Below, in pieces: positions 31,673 to 39,440 of a stretch of DNA of 43,558 bases. Numbering within the stretch: the stretch's first letter is position 1; each line of letters begins with the position of its first letter. The notes beneath the pieces are model-generated. The model saw only the letters and a program-made list of their open reading frames with translations. It was not told the DNA's origin and ran no database searches. This DNA is from Flavisolibacter longurius (GTDB lineage Bacteria > Bacteroidota > Bacteroidia > Chitinophagales > Chitinophagaceae), in NCBI GenBank assembly GCA_013327885.1, contig JABUMY010000024.1, positions 1 to 43,558 of the forward strand. Direction: 5' to 3'. Both the position numbers and the translations under genes were made by a program.

Positions 31673-31773
31673 GAAAAAGTTTGTTTGTCGTTGAAACGAG
31701 CAGCCTTTATTTTCCCTGGTAAAAACTGTCAGGTTGTAAACATTGTTTGCAACTAAACAGGATGGCCGCAACG

Positions 31774-31781
31774 TACATTTG
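31774..31781 (+). promoter_or_regulatory. -7 promoter element TACATTTG
   Basis: A perfect TAnnTTTG, 59 bp before the DUF486 ATG. A TTTG at 31746-31749 is 24 bp upstream, slightly beyond the usual spacer. Confidence 0.5.
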
Positions 31782-31840
31782 CCGGTAATTTTTTTCATAC
31801 AGATTTCAGAACGAAGCCTGTCTTGACTAATCAAAGCAAA

Positions 31841-32209
31841 ATGATGAAAAGCGTATTGACCGTGGGATTGCTGGTTGTGTCAAATATTTTTATGACGCTG
31901 GCCTGGTATGGACACCTGAAAATAAAGGAGTGGGGATGGATGGCCAAGAGTGGCTTGTTTGCCATTATTCTCCTGAGTTGGGGACTGGCGTTTTTTGAAT
32001 ATTGTTTCCAGGTGCCGGCCAATAAGATTGGTTTCCAGGGAAATGGTGGGCCGTTCTCTCTTTTCCAGCTAAAGGTGATACAGGAAGTGATCACGCTGGT
32101 GATCTTTGTGATCTTTGCCCGTATCTTTTTCAGCGGGGAGCAATTGACCTACAACCATGCCATCGCTGGCCTGCTCCTGGTTGGCGCCGTGTATTTTGCC
32201 TTTCGGTAA
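31841..32209 (+). CDS. DUF486/DMT-like small membrane protein
   Basis: A 122-aa membrane protein with four predicted helices, starting MMKSVLTVGLL. An upstream TTG in frame was rejected because the ATG pair at 31841/31844 gives a standard family start. The segments NIFMTLAWYGHLK and FEYCFQVPANKIGF are recognisable family features, and it ends AGLLLVGAVYFAFR. DUF486 proteins resemble half of a drug/metabolite transporter and may dimerise; the substrate is unknown. It is a single gene with a -7 element 59 bp upstream. Confidence 0.9.
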   Translation: MMKSVLTVGLLVVSNIFMTLAWYGHLKIKEWGWMAKSGLFAIILLSWGLAFFEYCFQVPANKIGFQGNGGPFSLFQLKVIQEVITLVIFVIFARIFFSGEQLTYNHAIAGLLLVGAVYFAFR

Positions 32210-32296
32210 GATGGATAATAGATCAGTCGGTACATAAAACATACTTCCTTTTTCGTTTCGGCCGGTAGTTTTCCCTTGCTTTGGACAAGTCTTTTT

Positions 32297-32346
32297 AGCC
32301 CTGAAAGGGCGACATATATCAGCCCGGCCGGCAAGTGCCGGGTTAA
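32297..32346 (+). repeat. REP-like two-hairpin unit A
   Basis: Hairpin 1 is GCCCT-GAA-AGGGC, then a linker GACATATATC, then AGC, then hairpin 2 CCCGGC/GCCGGG with loop ending GCAAGT, then TTAA. It is about 80% identical to unit B in the opposite orientation. Confidence 0.75.
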
Positions 32347-32403
32347 TCGTTTCGATAAAAAAAAGAGCTCTGAATTGGCGAGACAGCAAGAGGCATTTCA
32401 TAA

Positions 32404-32425
32404 CCAGTGTCGCCCCTTCAGGGCT
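32404..32425 (-). repeat. REP-like partial unit C (hairpin 1 only)
   Basis: Minus strand GCCCT-GAA-GGGGC followed by GACACTGG. It keeps hairpin 1 with a G-U closing pair. Confidence 0.6.
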
Positions 32426-32446
32426 CTGGTCATACTATCTGAATCT

Positions 32447-32495
32447 TTAACCCAGGACTTGCACCCTGGGCTAATATGTGTCAGCCTTTCAGGCT
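32447..32495 (-). repeat. REP-like two-hairpin unit B
   Basis: Minus strand: GCCT-GAA-AGGC, linker TGACACATATT, AGC, then CCCAGG/CCTGGG with loop ending GCAAGT, then TTAA. Compared with unit A, two base pairs of hairpin 2 differ by compensatory changes. Confidence 0.75.
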
Positions 32496-32692
32496 TGTAA
32501 GTATGGCCCACTTTTCGCCTGCCGTTCTCGTTCTAATTTATGAAGTAGGGTTGCTTTGTGTCATCTTACATGTGTGCACAAACAATTGAAATGGTATAAC
32601 ACTTCCATGCCGCTAACTGTTTTTCATGTCCATCAAAAAAGGAACTTTGAAAAGGCCCCTTTTTCATAAACGAAACTATAATTTGAATCCTA

Positions 32693-32742
32693 CCTATTCA
32701 CCACTCACGACTCACCACTCACTATCTCACCATCTCACTGCA
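32693..32742. repeat. short-period repeat tract 7 (unit about actcacc)
   Basis: Copies attcacc, actcacg, actcacc, actcact, atctcacc, atctcact sit against the stop codon of the leftward lipoprotein gene. Confidence 0.65.
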
Positions 32743-33247
32743 CTTCCTTATAACCGGCAAACGCTTGCCGGCTAAACACATCGGGAGCCGCATGGCTGCC
32801 TTCTTCAAAATCAATGCGCACATGGTTGATGCCTTTTACGGAGGTAAGGTTCAGCACGACCTGTGCTATGTATTCTTCCGATCCGGCGCTGCCCATTTGA
32901 TTGGTGAAATAAGCTGCATTTTTTATTTGTGTGTAAAGCGTGTCATGCCCCAGTCTTTTTTTCTCCAGCAGGATCTGCGGGTAGCGTTCATTCAGTCCCA
33001 TGAGCAACGTATCTACACTGTAAAAGCTGGGGTGAAGCGAAGGGTTTTTCTTCAGTGTTTTTGCATCGGTATCAACCTCCCAAATGAAGTACTGGTCTTT
33101 GGCAACAGGAGCGGACTCCAGTTCCGATCCCTGATATGCCTCGGTGCTGTCAACAATTTCCTCTGAACTTTTAGAAATATTGTCTCCTGCATTATTGCTA
33201 CAGGAAAACAGGAAGGCCAGTAAAAAAAGGGCGGTCAGTTGTTTCAT
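32735..33247 (-). CDS. hypothetical lipoprotein (170 aa)
   Basis: Starting at the ATG at 33247, MKQLTALFLLAFLFSCSNN gives a signal peptide and lipobox LFSC, with the cysteine at position 16. A 19-residue upstream extension lacks sense and overlaps the neighbouring gene, so it was rejected. The mature protein starts with a Ser/Glu-rich linker. Its C-terminal part (YIAQVVLNLTSVKGINHVRIDF) has a faint resemblance to GerMN-type domains of envelope lipoproteins; this is not enough for a call. It lies 37 bp after the glyoxalase-like gene, probably co-transcribed. Confidence 0.8.
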   Translation of the reverse strand: MKQLTALFLLAFLFSCSNNAGDNISKSSEEIVDSTEAYQGSELESAPVAKDQYFIWEVDTDAKTLKKNPSLHPSFYSVDTLLMGLNERYPQILLEKKRLGHDTLYTQIKNAAYFTNQMGSAGSEEYIAQVVLNLTSVKGINHVRIDFEEGSHAAPDVFSRQAFAGYKEVQ

Positions 33248-33284
33248 GCTTAAATGTAAAGATTGTAAAAGCAGGTTTGCCTTT

Positions 33285-33674
33285 TCACGAAGCTGTTTGC
33301 GCATTTTTAACGTTCCGCTCTGCCAGGATAAGCAGGTTGTGAAAGGGGTCGATCAGCTTTACCTGCAAAGCGTTTTCGTCATAGAACGGTACTTCAATGG
33401 CAGGCCGGTTGTATTTGTACTTTTTTTCCAAAAGCTCTTTGTGATAAGCGGCAAGGTTGGCAAAGTCGTCGATAAACACATGGGTGCCCGGAGTGCCGTC
33501 GCCGCTGTGCTCAGAAAGGTGCAGCACAATATCACCCCGCGATACCTGAAAGTAAACAGGCGACCCTTCCTCAAAGCGGTGCTCCCAGTCCACCGTAAAG
33601 CCCAGCCAGTGTACGTAAAAATCGAGCGCCTGCTGGTAACCAAAGATGCGTAAAACCGGTTTTACTGTTGCCAT
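33285..33674 (-). CDS. glyoxalase/bleomycin-resistance fold protein
   Basis: A 129-aa protein of the vicinal oxygen chelate superfamily: two beta-alpha-beta-beta-beta units, ALDFYVHWLGFTVDW in the first and the typical end KLIDPFHNLLIL in the second. VYFQVSRGDIVLHLSEH and GTHVFIDD resemble bleomycin-binding-type members. The reaction is not predictable; it could sequester an antibiotic or be a metal-dependent lyase or dioxygenase relative. Two genes form a short leftward unit, this one first. Confidence 0.85.
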   Translation of the reverse strand: MATVKPVLRIFGYQQALDFYVHWLGFTVDWEHRFEEGSPVYFQVSRGDIVLHLSEHSGDGTPGTHVFIDDFANLAAYHKELLEKKYKYNRPAIEVPFYDENALQVKLIDPFHNLLILAERNVKNAQTAS

Positions 33675-33699
33675 GTTGTAAGGTTTTTAGGGAGAGAAG

Positions 33700-33762
33700 C
33701 TATCAGCCGTGAGCCGTGAACTTTTAGCTTTTAGCCCTTAGCTATTAGCAAAGACAAAATAA
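33700..33762. repeat. short-period repeat tract 8 (units gagccgtga / cttttagc)
   Basis: agccgtgagccgtgaa followed by cttttagcttttagcccttagctattagc. It lies in the gap between argS and the glyoxalase gene, next to tract 9 but with different units. Confidence 0.6.
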
Positions 33763-33784
33763 AAAAGTACCAATAATTAGCTGC

Positions 33785-33838
33785 TAACGAATACGACAAT
33801 ATCTCAATATCCAATAACTAATATCCCAATATCCTCTC
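33785..33838. repeat. short-period repeat tract 9 (unit about aatatccc)
   Basis: Copies aatatctc, aatatcc, aataact, aatatccc, aatatcc end 3 bp from the argS stop codon. It shares the unit and 16 exact bases with tract 1 near 1.6 kb. Confidence 0.7.
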
Positions 33839-33841
33839 TTC

Positions 33842-35755
33842 CTACATCCTTTCCGGCACCCGTATGCCCAGCAACTGCATGCCGTTTTTAATAACGGTTG
33901 CCGTTAGCTGGCAGATCAGCAGGCGCAGCGCTTTTTTCTCTTCGCTTTCGGCCCGCAATACGCTGTGCGCTGTGTAAAACGAATTAAAGGTTTTTGCTAC
34001 TGCATATACATAGTTGGCAACGGCCGAAGGGTTGTGTTCGTTAGCAGCCTGCTGCACCACATCCGCAAACTGCTCCAGTAAAAGCAGCAGCTCTTTTTCC
34101 AGCGGTAACAACGGCAAACCGGAAACGGTAAACGGTAAATTCTCTCCTCCAGTTTCCACCTTCCGCAGGATCGATTTCAACCGGGCATGCGTGTATTGAA
34201 TAAAGGGTCCGGTAAAACCCTGGAAGTCGATGGACTCTTCGGGATTAAAGACCATCTTTTTCTTCGGGTCAACTTTTAGCAGGAAAAATTTCAGCGCACC
34301 AAGGGCAATCGTTTCATACAACTCTTTCAGTTCTTCGGCACTGAACTCGGCGATATTGCTTTTTTCGGCCGTTACTTTTTCGGCCTGCTGCACCATCTCG
34401 TTCACCAGGTCATCGGCATCCACTACGGTGCCTTCGCGACTCTTCATACGGCCGCTGGGCAGTTCCACCATTCCGTAGCTCAGGTGGAAGATACCATCGG
34501 CATAGGGCATGCCCAGTTTTTTCAGGATGAGTTGCAACACCTTCATGTGGTAGTTCTGCTCATCGGCAATCACGTAAAAGCTTTGCTCGTAGGGAAAGTC
34601 CTCGTATTTCTGTTGCGCCAGGCCAAGGTCCTGCGTGATGTAAACCGATGTGCCGTCTTTGCGCAACAGCAACTTTTCATCCAGCCCCTCTTCTGTTAGA
34701 TTTATCCAAACGCTGCCGTCTTCTTTGCGGTAGAGCACACCTTTTTCCAGGCCCTCGTCCACAAATTTTTTTCCGAGCAGGTAGGTTTCGCTTTCGTAGT
34801 AAGTTTTGTCAAAGTCAGTGCCGATGCGGTGGTAAGTTTCATCAAAGCCCTCGTACACCCAGCCGTTCATCCGCCTCCACAGCTCGATCACTTCGGGCTT
34901 ACCCGCTTCCCAGTCGCGCAGCATAACCTGCGCTTTTTTCATGATGGGCGTATTGGCGCGGATGATCTCCTTGCGGTCATCGGCTATCTTTTTCAGCTTT
35001 TCTTTTTCCTTGTCCGATGTACCGTTGATGGCGGCTGCCTGTTCAGCCAGCGTTGCCAGCTTTTGCGCATCCTGTGGGGAAAAATCTTCGGTATTGCCGG
35101 CCTGCAGCTTTTCTTCCAGCACCGCAGCTTCCGCCTTGATGCCGTTCTCGCATTTTACGTAATAGTCGCCAACAAAATGATCACCTTTAGTGCCGGTTGA
35201 TGCCGGTGTTTCGCCATTGCCATAAAGTTCCCAGGCGATCATGCTTTTGCAGATATGAATGCCGCGGTCGTTTACAATACAGCTTTTCATCACGTCGTTG
35301 CCCGTGGCCTTCAGGATCTCGGCTACGCTCCAGCCCAAAAAGTTGTTCCGCAAGTGCCCCAGGTGAAGGGGTTTGTTGGTGTTGGGAGAGGAGTACTCTA
35401 CCATAATTTTTTTGCCACCGCTGCTGGTATGTCCTACCGTTTTATGGCCGGAAGCCGCCTGTAAATAATCGGTAAAACTATTATCGGCCACTGTCAGGTT
35501 CAAAAATCCCTTGATGACATTATACGCTGTGAAGAGCCCGGGTCTTGATGCTACTAGGTGAGCCCCCAGTTCTTCGCCAAGGCTCTCCGGCGATTTGCGC
35601 AATTGTTTGATCAGGGTAAACAACACAATGGTGTAGTCACCTTCAAACTCGGGTTTGGTTTGATTGATGGTGATCTCCGCCGGGGATAATCCAATGCCAA
35701 ACTTTTCTTGAATCGCGTCAACAGCAGCGCTTTTTATCGTAGCAACCAGGCTCAT
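33842..35755 (-). CDS. argS: arginyl-tRNA synthetase
   Basis: A 637-aa class I aminoacyl-tRNA synthetase that charges tRNA-Arg. An N-terminal additional domain (about 1-115) precedes the HIGH-type motif HLGHL (about 137-141) after SSPNTNKP. The KMSKS-equivalent is MKSREG (about 415-420), and a C-terminal DALR anticodon-binding domain ends in RVPERM. It is about 40-60 residues longer than common bacterial ArgS. The extra part looks like a charged helical stretch around residues 200-270 (Gln, Glu and Lys rich). It is a single gene, with a TAAATTGC-like element upstream near 35777. Confidence 0.96.
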   Translation of the reverse strand: MSLVATIKSAAVDAIQEKFGIGLSPAEITINQTKPEFEGDYTIVLFTLIKQLRKSPESLGEELGAHLVASRPGLFTAYNVIKGFLNLTVADNSFTDYLQAASGHKTVGHTSSGGKKIMVEYSSPNTNKPLHLGHLRNNFLGWSVAEILKATGNDVMKSCIVNDRGIHICKSMIAWELYGNGETPASTGTKGDHFVGDYYVKCENGIKAEAAVLEEKLQAGNTEDFSPQDAQKLATLAEQAAAINGTSDKEKEKLKKIADDRKEIIRANTPIMKKAQVMLRDWEAGKPEVIELWRRMNGWVYEGFDETYHRIGTDFDKTYYESETYLLGKKFVDEGLEKGVLYRKEDGSVWINLTEEGLDEKLLLRKDGTSVYITQDLGLAQQKYEDFPYEQSFYVIADEQNYHMKVLQLILKKLGMPYADGIFHLSYGMVELPSGRMKSREGTVVDADDLVNEMVQQAEKVTAEKSNIAEFSAEELKELYETIALGALKFFLLKVDPKKKMVFNPEESIDFQGFTGPFIQYTHARLKSILRKVETGGENLPFTVSGLPLLPLEKELLLLLEQFADVVQQAANEHNPSAVANYVYAVAKTFNSFYTAHSVLRAESEEKKALRLLICQLTATVIKNGMQLLGIRVPERM

Positions 35756-35794
35756 TCTTTTTTTCTTTTGGGCTGCAATTTAAGGCAAAGAAAG

Positions 35795-35825
35795 GCCTCC
35801 CCCGTCCCCTCCGGTGGAGGGGCTC
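35795..35825 (+). repeat. GC-rich dispersed repeat, partial copy
   Basis: ggcctcccccgtcccctccgg and the following tggagggg match the centre of the copy at 42803-42881 with few differences. CCCTCC/GGAGGG can form a hairpin. Confidence 0.6.
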
Positions 35826-35973
35826 AGATCGAAGACACTATTTTTTTCGGCAACAGACTGTTATTATACGAATCTCTAAACTATAAATGAAGAGCTGCAC
35901 TTGGTAGATACGACAAGCGTGACCGTTTCGCAACCCTTGGAATTGGTGTTTTTTATTTTAAAGAGGCATCTCC

Positions 35974-36033
35974 CAAAAGCAAGGGTCTGTGTGTTGGCTG
36001 TTCCTCCCCCACCGGGGGAGGTTAGGTGGGGGC
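35974..36033 (-). repeat. GC-rich dispersed repeat, copy 2
   Basis: Both ends are the exact reverse complement of the ends of the 42803-42881 copy: CACAGACCCTTGCTTTTG (18 bases) and GCCCCCACCTAACCTC (16 bases). The middle differs and contains a CCCCC/GGGGG palindrome. Confidence 0.8.
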
Positions 36034-36097
36034 CATAGGGGTTGGGGGAGGCCCCTGTTTTAACGAAAAGGGAAGGCGTTGTACCGGCAAAGCATCT

Positions 36098-36105
36098 TAC
36101 ATTCG
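36098..36105 (+). promoter_or_regulatory. -7-like TACATTCG, 7 nt before the GtrA-like ATG
   Basis: One mismatch from TAnnTTTG. A TTG lies at 36079-36081 (16-bp spacer). Transcription would begin at or just before the ATG. Confidence 0.4.
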
Positions 36106-36112
36106 CTTTCTA

Positions 36113-36709
36113 ATGCGTAAGGTTCACAACAGGGTGAGGGAGACCATCTTTTCCGTACTGGATATTTTTTATCCGCTGTTCAAACGCTTTATGCCCCTGC
36201 AAACCTATCACTACGCTGCCTGCGGCGGCAGCAATACGCTGTTCAATATTTTTCTTTACCACATGTTTTACAATTTTGTGTTGCACAAGCAGGTGGTGCA
36301 TGTGGGTATGCTGGCCTTTAAGCCCCACGTGGCGGCTTTTATCATGGCCTTTTTTATTACATTCCCAATCGGTTTTTACCTCAGCATGTACGTGGTGTTC
36401 CAGGGGTCTTACCTGCGGCGGCGCATCCAGTTGATCCGCTATTTTCTGGTGGCCATGGCCTGTGTTGGACTGAACTATATTCTCCTGAAATTCTTTATCG
36501 AAACGCTGGGATGGCACCAGCATCCAACGCTTTCGCTGATTGCCACGGCAGTGATCGTTGTGCTGTTCAGCTATTTTTCGCAGCGATTTTTCTCCTTTCG
36601 TTCCGCCACCGGCAAGCCCATTGATCCGGATGCCGAAGTATTGGCGCCTGCCAAGCTAAAGCGGTCTGTGTTAAAGCCCCAGGTCGATCTCCGAAACCGT
36701 AATTTGTAA
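36113..36709 (+). CDS. GtrA-like membrane protein
   Basis: A 198-aa protein with four membrane helices, starting MRKVHNRVRETI. The open frame reaches back to 36026, but the upstream part is encoded by a dispersed repeat and is not protein-like. The GtrA signature region is at about 45-70 (YAACGGSNTLFNIFLYHMF). FPIGFYLSMYVVFQGS is loop 2, and the last helix ends FSYFSQRFFSF. GtrA proteins take part in moving prenyl-linked sugars or in cell-surface polysaccharide synthesis; the partner here is unknown. A basic, disordered tail (about 40 aa) follows. The gene's last 39 bp overlap the convergent DUF4403 gene. Confidence 0.88.
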   Translation: MRKVHNRVRETIFSVLDIFYPLFKRFMPLQTYHYAACGGSNTLFNIFLYHMFYNFVLHKQVVHVGMLAFKPHVAAFIMAFFITFPIGFYLSMYVVFQGSYLRRRIQLIRYFLVAMACVGLNYILLKFFIETLGWHQHPTLSLIATAVIVVLFSYFSQRFFSFRSATGKPIDPDAEVLAPAKLKRSVLKPQVDLRNRNL

Positions 36710-38068
36710 ATTACCGGTACAGGCTGTCCGTAAAAAAAGATGCGCCGGCCTTGCCTCTGCCTGCAGCAGTTTTAATTCCTTGATGGCGCCTTTACCGCTG
36801 ATACCTTTGGTCCATTCGCGGTTAAGCGATTGGGTCAATCTCTGCTGCGCCGAATCAAAATAAGCACCCAGCGGAATGCGGGATGCCTTCTTCAGTTCCG
36901 TTTCAATTTTTGCGGCAAAAAGCCATTTGGCGCCTTTCAGGAGAAGGTTTTTTGTTTGCAGGTCGTAGTCAAGGTTCTGTACTTCCAGCGTTTTGCTTTC
37001 GGTGTTGTAATGGGGCTTCCCGGTAAAAAAGGCTGTGCCGTTGAACGAGCCGGTAAAATCTACTTTCAGCAGCAAGTTTCCTTCCGCATTGCCAGCTACC
37101 GATACTTCTTTTACCACAATATGTTTGGCAAAAAGGCCCTCTGATACATCAAAACGTTTTCCCGCCATATAACCATTGATCACATGACCCAGCGAGTCGT
37201 ACGAAAGCGCCGCATCCAGGTAAACCGTAAAACCGCCGGATGGTTGGGCCGGGGTCAGGTTGGGGAGTGGTGATGCATTTGTGACTGCCTTTTCAAACTG
37301 TACAACCGGCGCAGCCGTTATGCCGATGGTAATGTTCAGGAGGTCGTTTTGTGCGTTGAGGTTTTGCATGTGTAAGCTTTTGGGATTTAGAGAAAAAATA
37401 CCAACACCAGGAATCGGGTAAGGTTCGTTCAACAGGCGCCAGGCCTTTTGCAGGTAGGGCCAAAGGGGATAAGCGCCAAAGGAATCTTCCATTGCTTTGC
37501 GGGAAAGGTCGAGCTCTTTTTTAAGTCCATCCAATACAGTTGTCGTGACATCCTGCCCCCAGAAACACACTTCGCATTTGTCGTGGGCCACCGGTTCTTT
37601 CCGGGTGATTTTTGTCTGCAAAACATAATCGGGCCGCAGGAAAAAACTACTCGTAAAACCGATGGTGACCTTTCGTTCGGGTTCGTCAAAACCACAGGTG
37701 CAGGATGGCGTCCAGGGCGAAAGAACGGTGCTGCCACTGCACAGCCGCGTGGCACCGGCAATTTTGTAAAAACCGGTGAACGAAAGATCCATAGAAGTTC
37801 CCTGCATGCGCAACTGCAGGGGGCTGCGCCGGAAGTGGTATTTGTACCGCGTACCGCAATCAGCCTGCACCCAGCCTTCGGGGTATTGGGGCGATGTAAA
37901 GACCGTATCAACGGCCTTTTCCGCGAGCCGGTAAATGGGTTTCAGGTTCACCTGTATCGGGATGTCGATGCGGGATAGCGGCAGCGAATCGGTCCGTTGT
38001 CCCAGCATGAAAAGGGGAGAGAAGAGGATAGCGCAAAACAGGATTCTTGCCAGGGGCATGGAATGCAT
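36671..38068 (-). CDS. DUF4403 family exported protein
   Basis: A 465-aa protein with a signal peptide (MHSMPLARILFCAILFSPLFMLGQ). The start of the mature region (SRIDIPIQVNLKPIYRLAEKAVD) matches the DUF4403 family, beta-rich proteins of possible lipid-binding (BPI-like) fold and unknown role in the Bacteroidota envelope. It has several cysteines in CxC and CxxC arrangement (SCTCGFDE, HDKCEVCFWG) that may form disulphides. A second Met at residue 4 is an alternative start. Its 3' end overlaps the GtrA-like gene on the other strand. A TATCTTGA element sits 6 nt before the ATG. Confidence 0.88.
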   Translation of the reverse strand: MHSMPLARILFCAILFSPLFMLGQRTDSLPLSRIDIPIQVNLKPIYRLAEKAVDTVFTSPQYPEGWVQADCGTRYKYHFRRSPLQLRMQGTSMDLSFTGFYKIAGATRLCSGSTVLSPWTPSCTCGFDEPERKVTIGFTSSFFLRPDYVLQTKITRKEPVAHDKCEVCFWGQDVTTTVLDGLKKELDLSRKAMEDSFGAYPLWPYLQKAWRLLNEPYPIPGVGIFSLNPKSLHMQNLNAQNDLLNITIGITAAPVVQFEKAVTNASPLPNLTPAQPSGGFTVYLDAALSYDSLGHVINGYMAGKRFDVSEGLFAKHIVVKEVSVAGNAEGNLLLKVDFTGSFNGTAFFTGKPHYNTESKTLEVQNLDYDLQTKNLLLKGAKWLFAAKIETELKKASRIPLGAYFDSAQQRLTQSLNREWTKGISGKGAIKELKLLQAEARPAHLFLRTACTGNLQITVSEIDLGL

Positions 38069-38074
38069 TTGGCG

Positions 38075-38082
38075 TCAAGATA
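38075..38082 (-). promoter_or_regulatory. -7-like TATCTTGA, 6 nt before the DUF4403 ATG
   Basis: Minus-strand TATCTTGA resembles TAnnTTTG and lies right before the first ATG. If that ATG is the start, the mRNA would be leaderless; with the Met at residue 4 the leader would be about 9 nt. Confidence 0.35.
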
Positions 38083-38211
38083 AGGCCAAATGCGGAGGCC
38101 ACAAACCGGTGAATACGTTAAACATTTCATGTCGCCATTCCTGCGGTTCATACAGCACGGGTTATGAAAAAAGCACCATTTGTTTTAAGTTTACCCTACC
38201 GAAACAACGCA

Positions 38212-39348
38212 ATGAAAGCCTTTAACCTTACCGTCATTTCCTTGTTCTGTTTTCTTCTCTCCACCCGTTCGCAGGAAGGAGCACTTTTTACATTGTACGG
38301 AACGCAACTGGTCAACGATTCTGCCCTTCAGATGCTGAGTTTTGACCCACTTGTTTTCCGCCCAGCATCTCCTGTAATGGGATTTGCCCGCCAGAAAAAG
38401 ACGGGCAAGTTCGTGCTTCACACCACCAAAAAAGGCCAGGCCCTGGACGTTTATTATTTTCCTGGGAAAAGCGATAAAAATGCAGTGGTTATTGGCGGCA
38501 TGCATGGCTCCGAACTTTCTTCCATTGAAGTGGCCATGGCGCTGGTGAAAAAATTGTCACAAGGTGAGAAGCCCTATTACAACGTCGTGATCATTCCCAC
38601 ACTTTTTCCCGATAATGCGGCACTGGCACGAAAGGACGACAAAAACCGCGTGGCAAACAACACGGGGCGGTATACCAATGAGCACACGCCTGACCCCAAC
38701 CGGCAAATGCCGCTTTTGGGCAAGCCTTACGTGGAGGCGGTATCGAGAGATGCCATGGGACGTGAGATAGAAGGCGAGAATGCGGCCCTGCTGCAATTGC
38801 TGCAAACGGTTAAGCCTGACCGTTTGGTTAGCATTCACGCCATAAAAGACAAAGCAAGGGCAGGCGTGTTTGCCGATCCGCGAACGGATTGTAGTGGTTA
38901 TGCGCTTGGTTATGATTCCGACAAAGCGCTGGCACTGCTGATGGCGCAGCGAATACAGGAACTGGGTGGGATTTGTCCGGGTAACAATTTAGAAGCAGAA
39001 CCAACAACACTTTATTACCTCGATCCACCCGTGGCCCAGCAGGGTCAAAAGCAGGAGCGGAGCTTTGATGGTTCGAAAGGTACGGGCAGGGGCATCGGTG
39101 TTTCGCTGGGAAGCTGGAGTAGCACCGCGGTTTGTCATGAAGAAGAAAGCCTGAGCCGCCCGGCCATTCGCACCTTTACCATGGAATTCCCCGGTTACAA
39201 ACGCCCTATCGAATACAAAACAGAAGCGGACCAGAAATTGTTTGAAAAACTGGTGCAGGTTTACGCCAGCTCTATTCACAACATTTTCCTGCAGTCATAT
39301 TTTGTTGAAGAAGGACAAGAACCGGCAACCCGCTACCTTTCTAACTAA
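38212..39348 (+). CDS. M14-like zinc carboxypeptidase, exported
   Basis: A 378-aa protein. The ATG at 38212 is preferred over the one at 38164 because MKAFNLTVISLFCFLLSTRSQ is then a clean signal peptide. The zinc ligands H98 and E101 lie in GGMHGSELSS (HxxE) and H209 in VSIHAIKD. The catalytic glutamate is probably the one in TMEFPGY near residue 324. DPNRQMP carries the Asn/Arg pair that binds the substrate carboxylate. The family cleaves C-terminal residues or peptidoglycan peptides; here a periplasmic peptidase is inferred. It is a single gene divergent from DUF4403. Confidence 0.85.
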   Translation: MKAFNLTVISLFCFLLSTRSQEGALFTLYGTQLVNDSALQMLSFDPLVFRPASPVMGFARQKKTGKFVLHTTKKGQALDVYYFPGKSDKNAVVIGGMHGSELSSIEVAMALVKKLSQGEKPYYNVVIIPTLFPDNAALARKDDKNRVANNTGRYTNEHTPDPNRQMPLLGKPYVEAVSRDAMGREIEGENAALLQLLQTVKPDRLVSIHAIKDKARAGVFADPRTDCSGYALGYDSDKALALLMAQRIQELGGICPGNNLEAEPTTLYYLDPPVAQQGQKQERSFDGSKGTGRGIGVSLGSWSSTAVCHEEESLSRPAIRTFTMEFPGYKRPIEYKTEADQKLFEKLVQVYASSIHNIFLQSYFVEEGQEPATRYLSN

Positions 39349-39365
39349 AACGGTTATACGTTTTT
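39347..39365 (+). terminator. weak hairpin at the peptidase stop codon
   Basis: AAAACG/CGTTTT (39347-39352 with 39359-39364), 6-nt loop, followed by T and G. It overlaps the stop codon. Weak because the stem is short. Confidence 0.35.
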
Positions 39366-39401
39366 GTACCCGCTAACATCTCACCGGAAATATCACTCCA
39401 C

Positions 39402-39440
39402 TATTTATTGCTGATTGCCTATTGCACATTGCCAATTGCC
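39402..39440. repeat. short-period repeat tract 10 (unit about attgcc)
   Basis: Copies attgctg, attgcct, attgcac, attgcca, attgcct end at the stop codon of the leftward YdeI-like gene. Confidence 0.65.

Larger units (their letters stand above)
32210..32734. other. intergenic region with palindromic repeats, no gene seen
   Basis: This 525-bp gap holds an inverted pair of REP-like units (32297-32346, 32447-32495), a partial third (32404-32425) and a short-period tract beside the lipoprotein stop. No convincing reading frame was found on either strand. Confidence 0.6.
35756..36112. other. intergenic region with GC-rich repeats, no gene seen
   Basis: This 357-bp gap between the divergent argS and GtrA-like genes contains two stretches of dispersed repeat (35795-35825 and 35974-36033). 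A longer frame into the GtrA-like gene begins inside the second repeat and was rejected as the start. Confidence 0.6.

Noticed and set aside
36026-36112. An upstream start for the GtrA-like protein
   Set aside because: The extra 29 codons begin inside a dispersed GC-rich repeat and lack any protein character; the ATG at 36113 fits the family.
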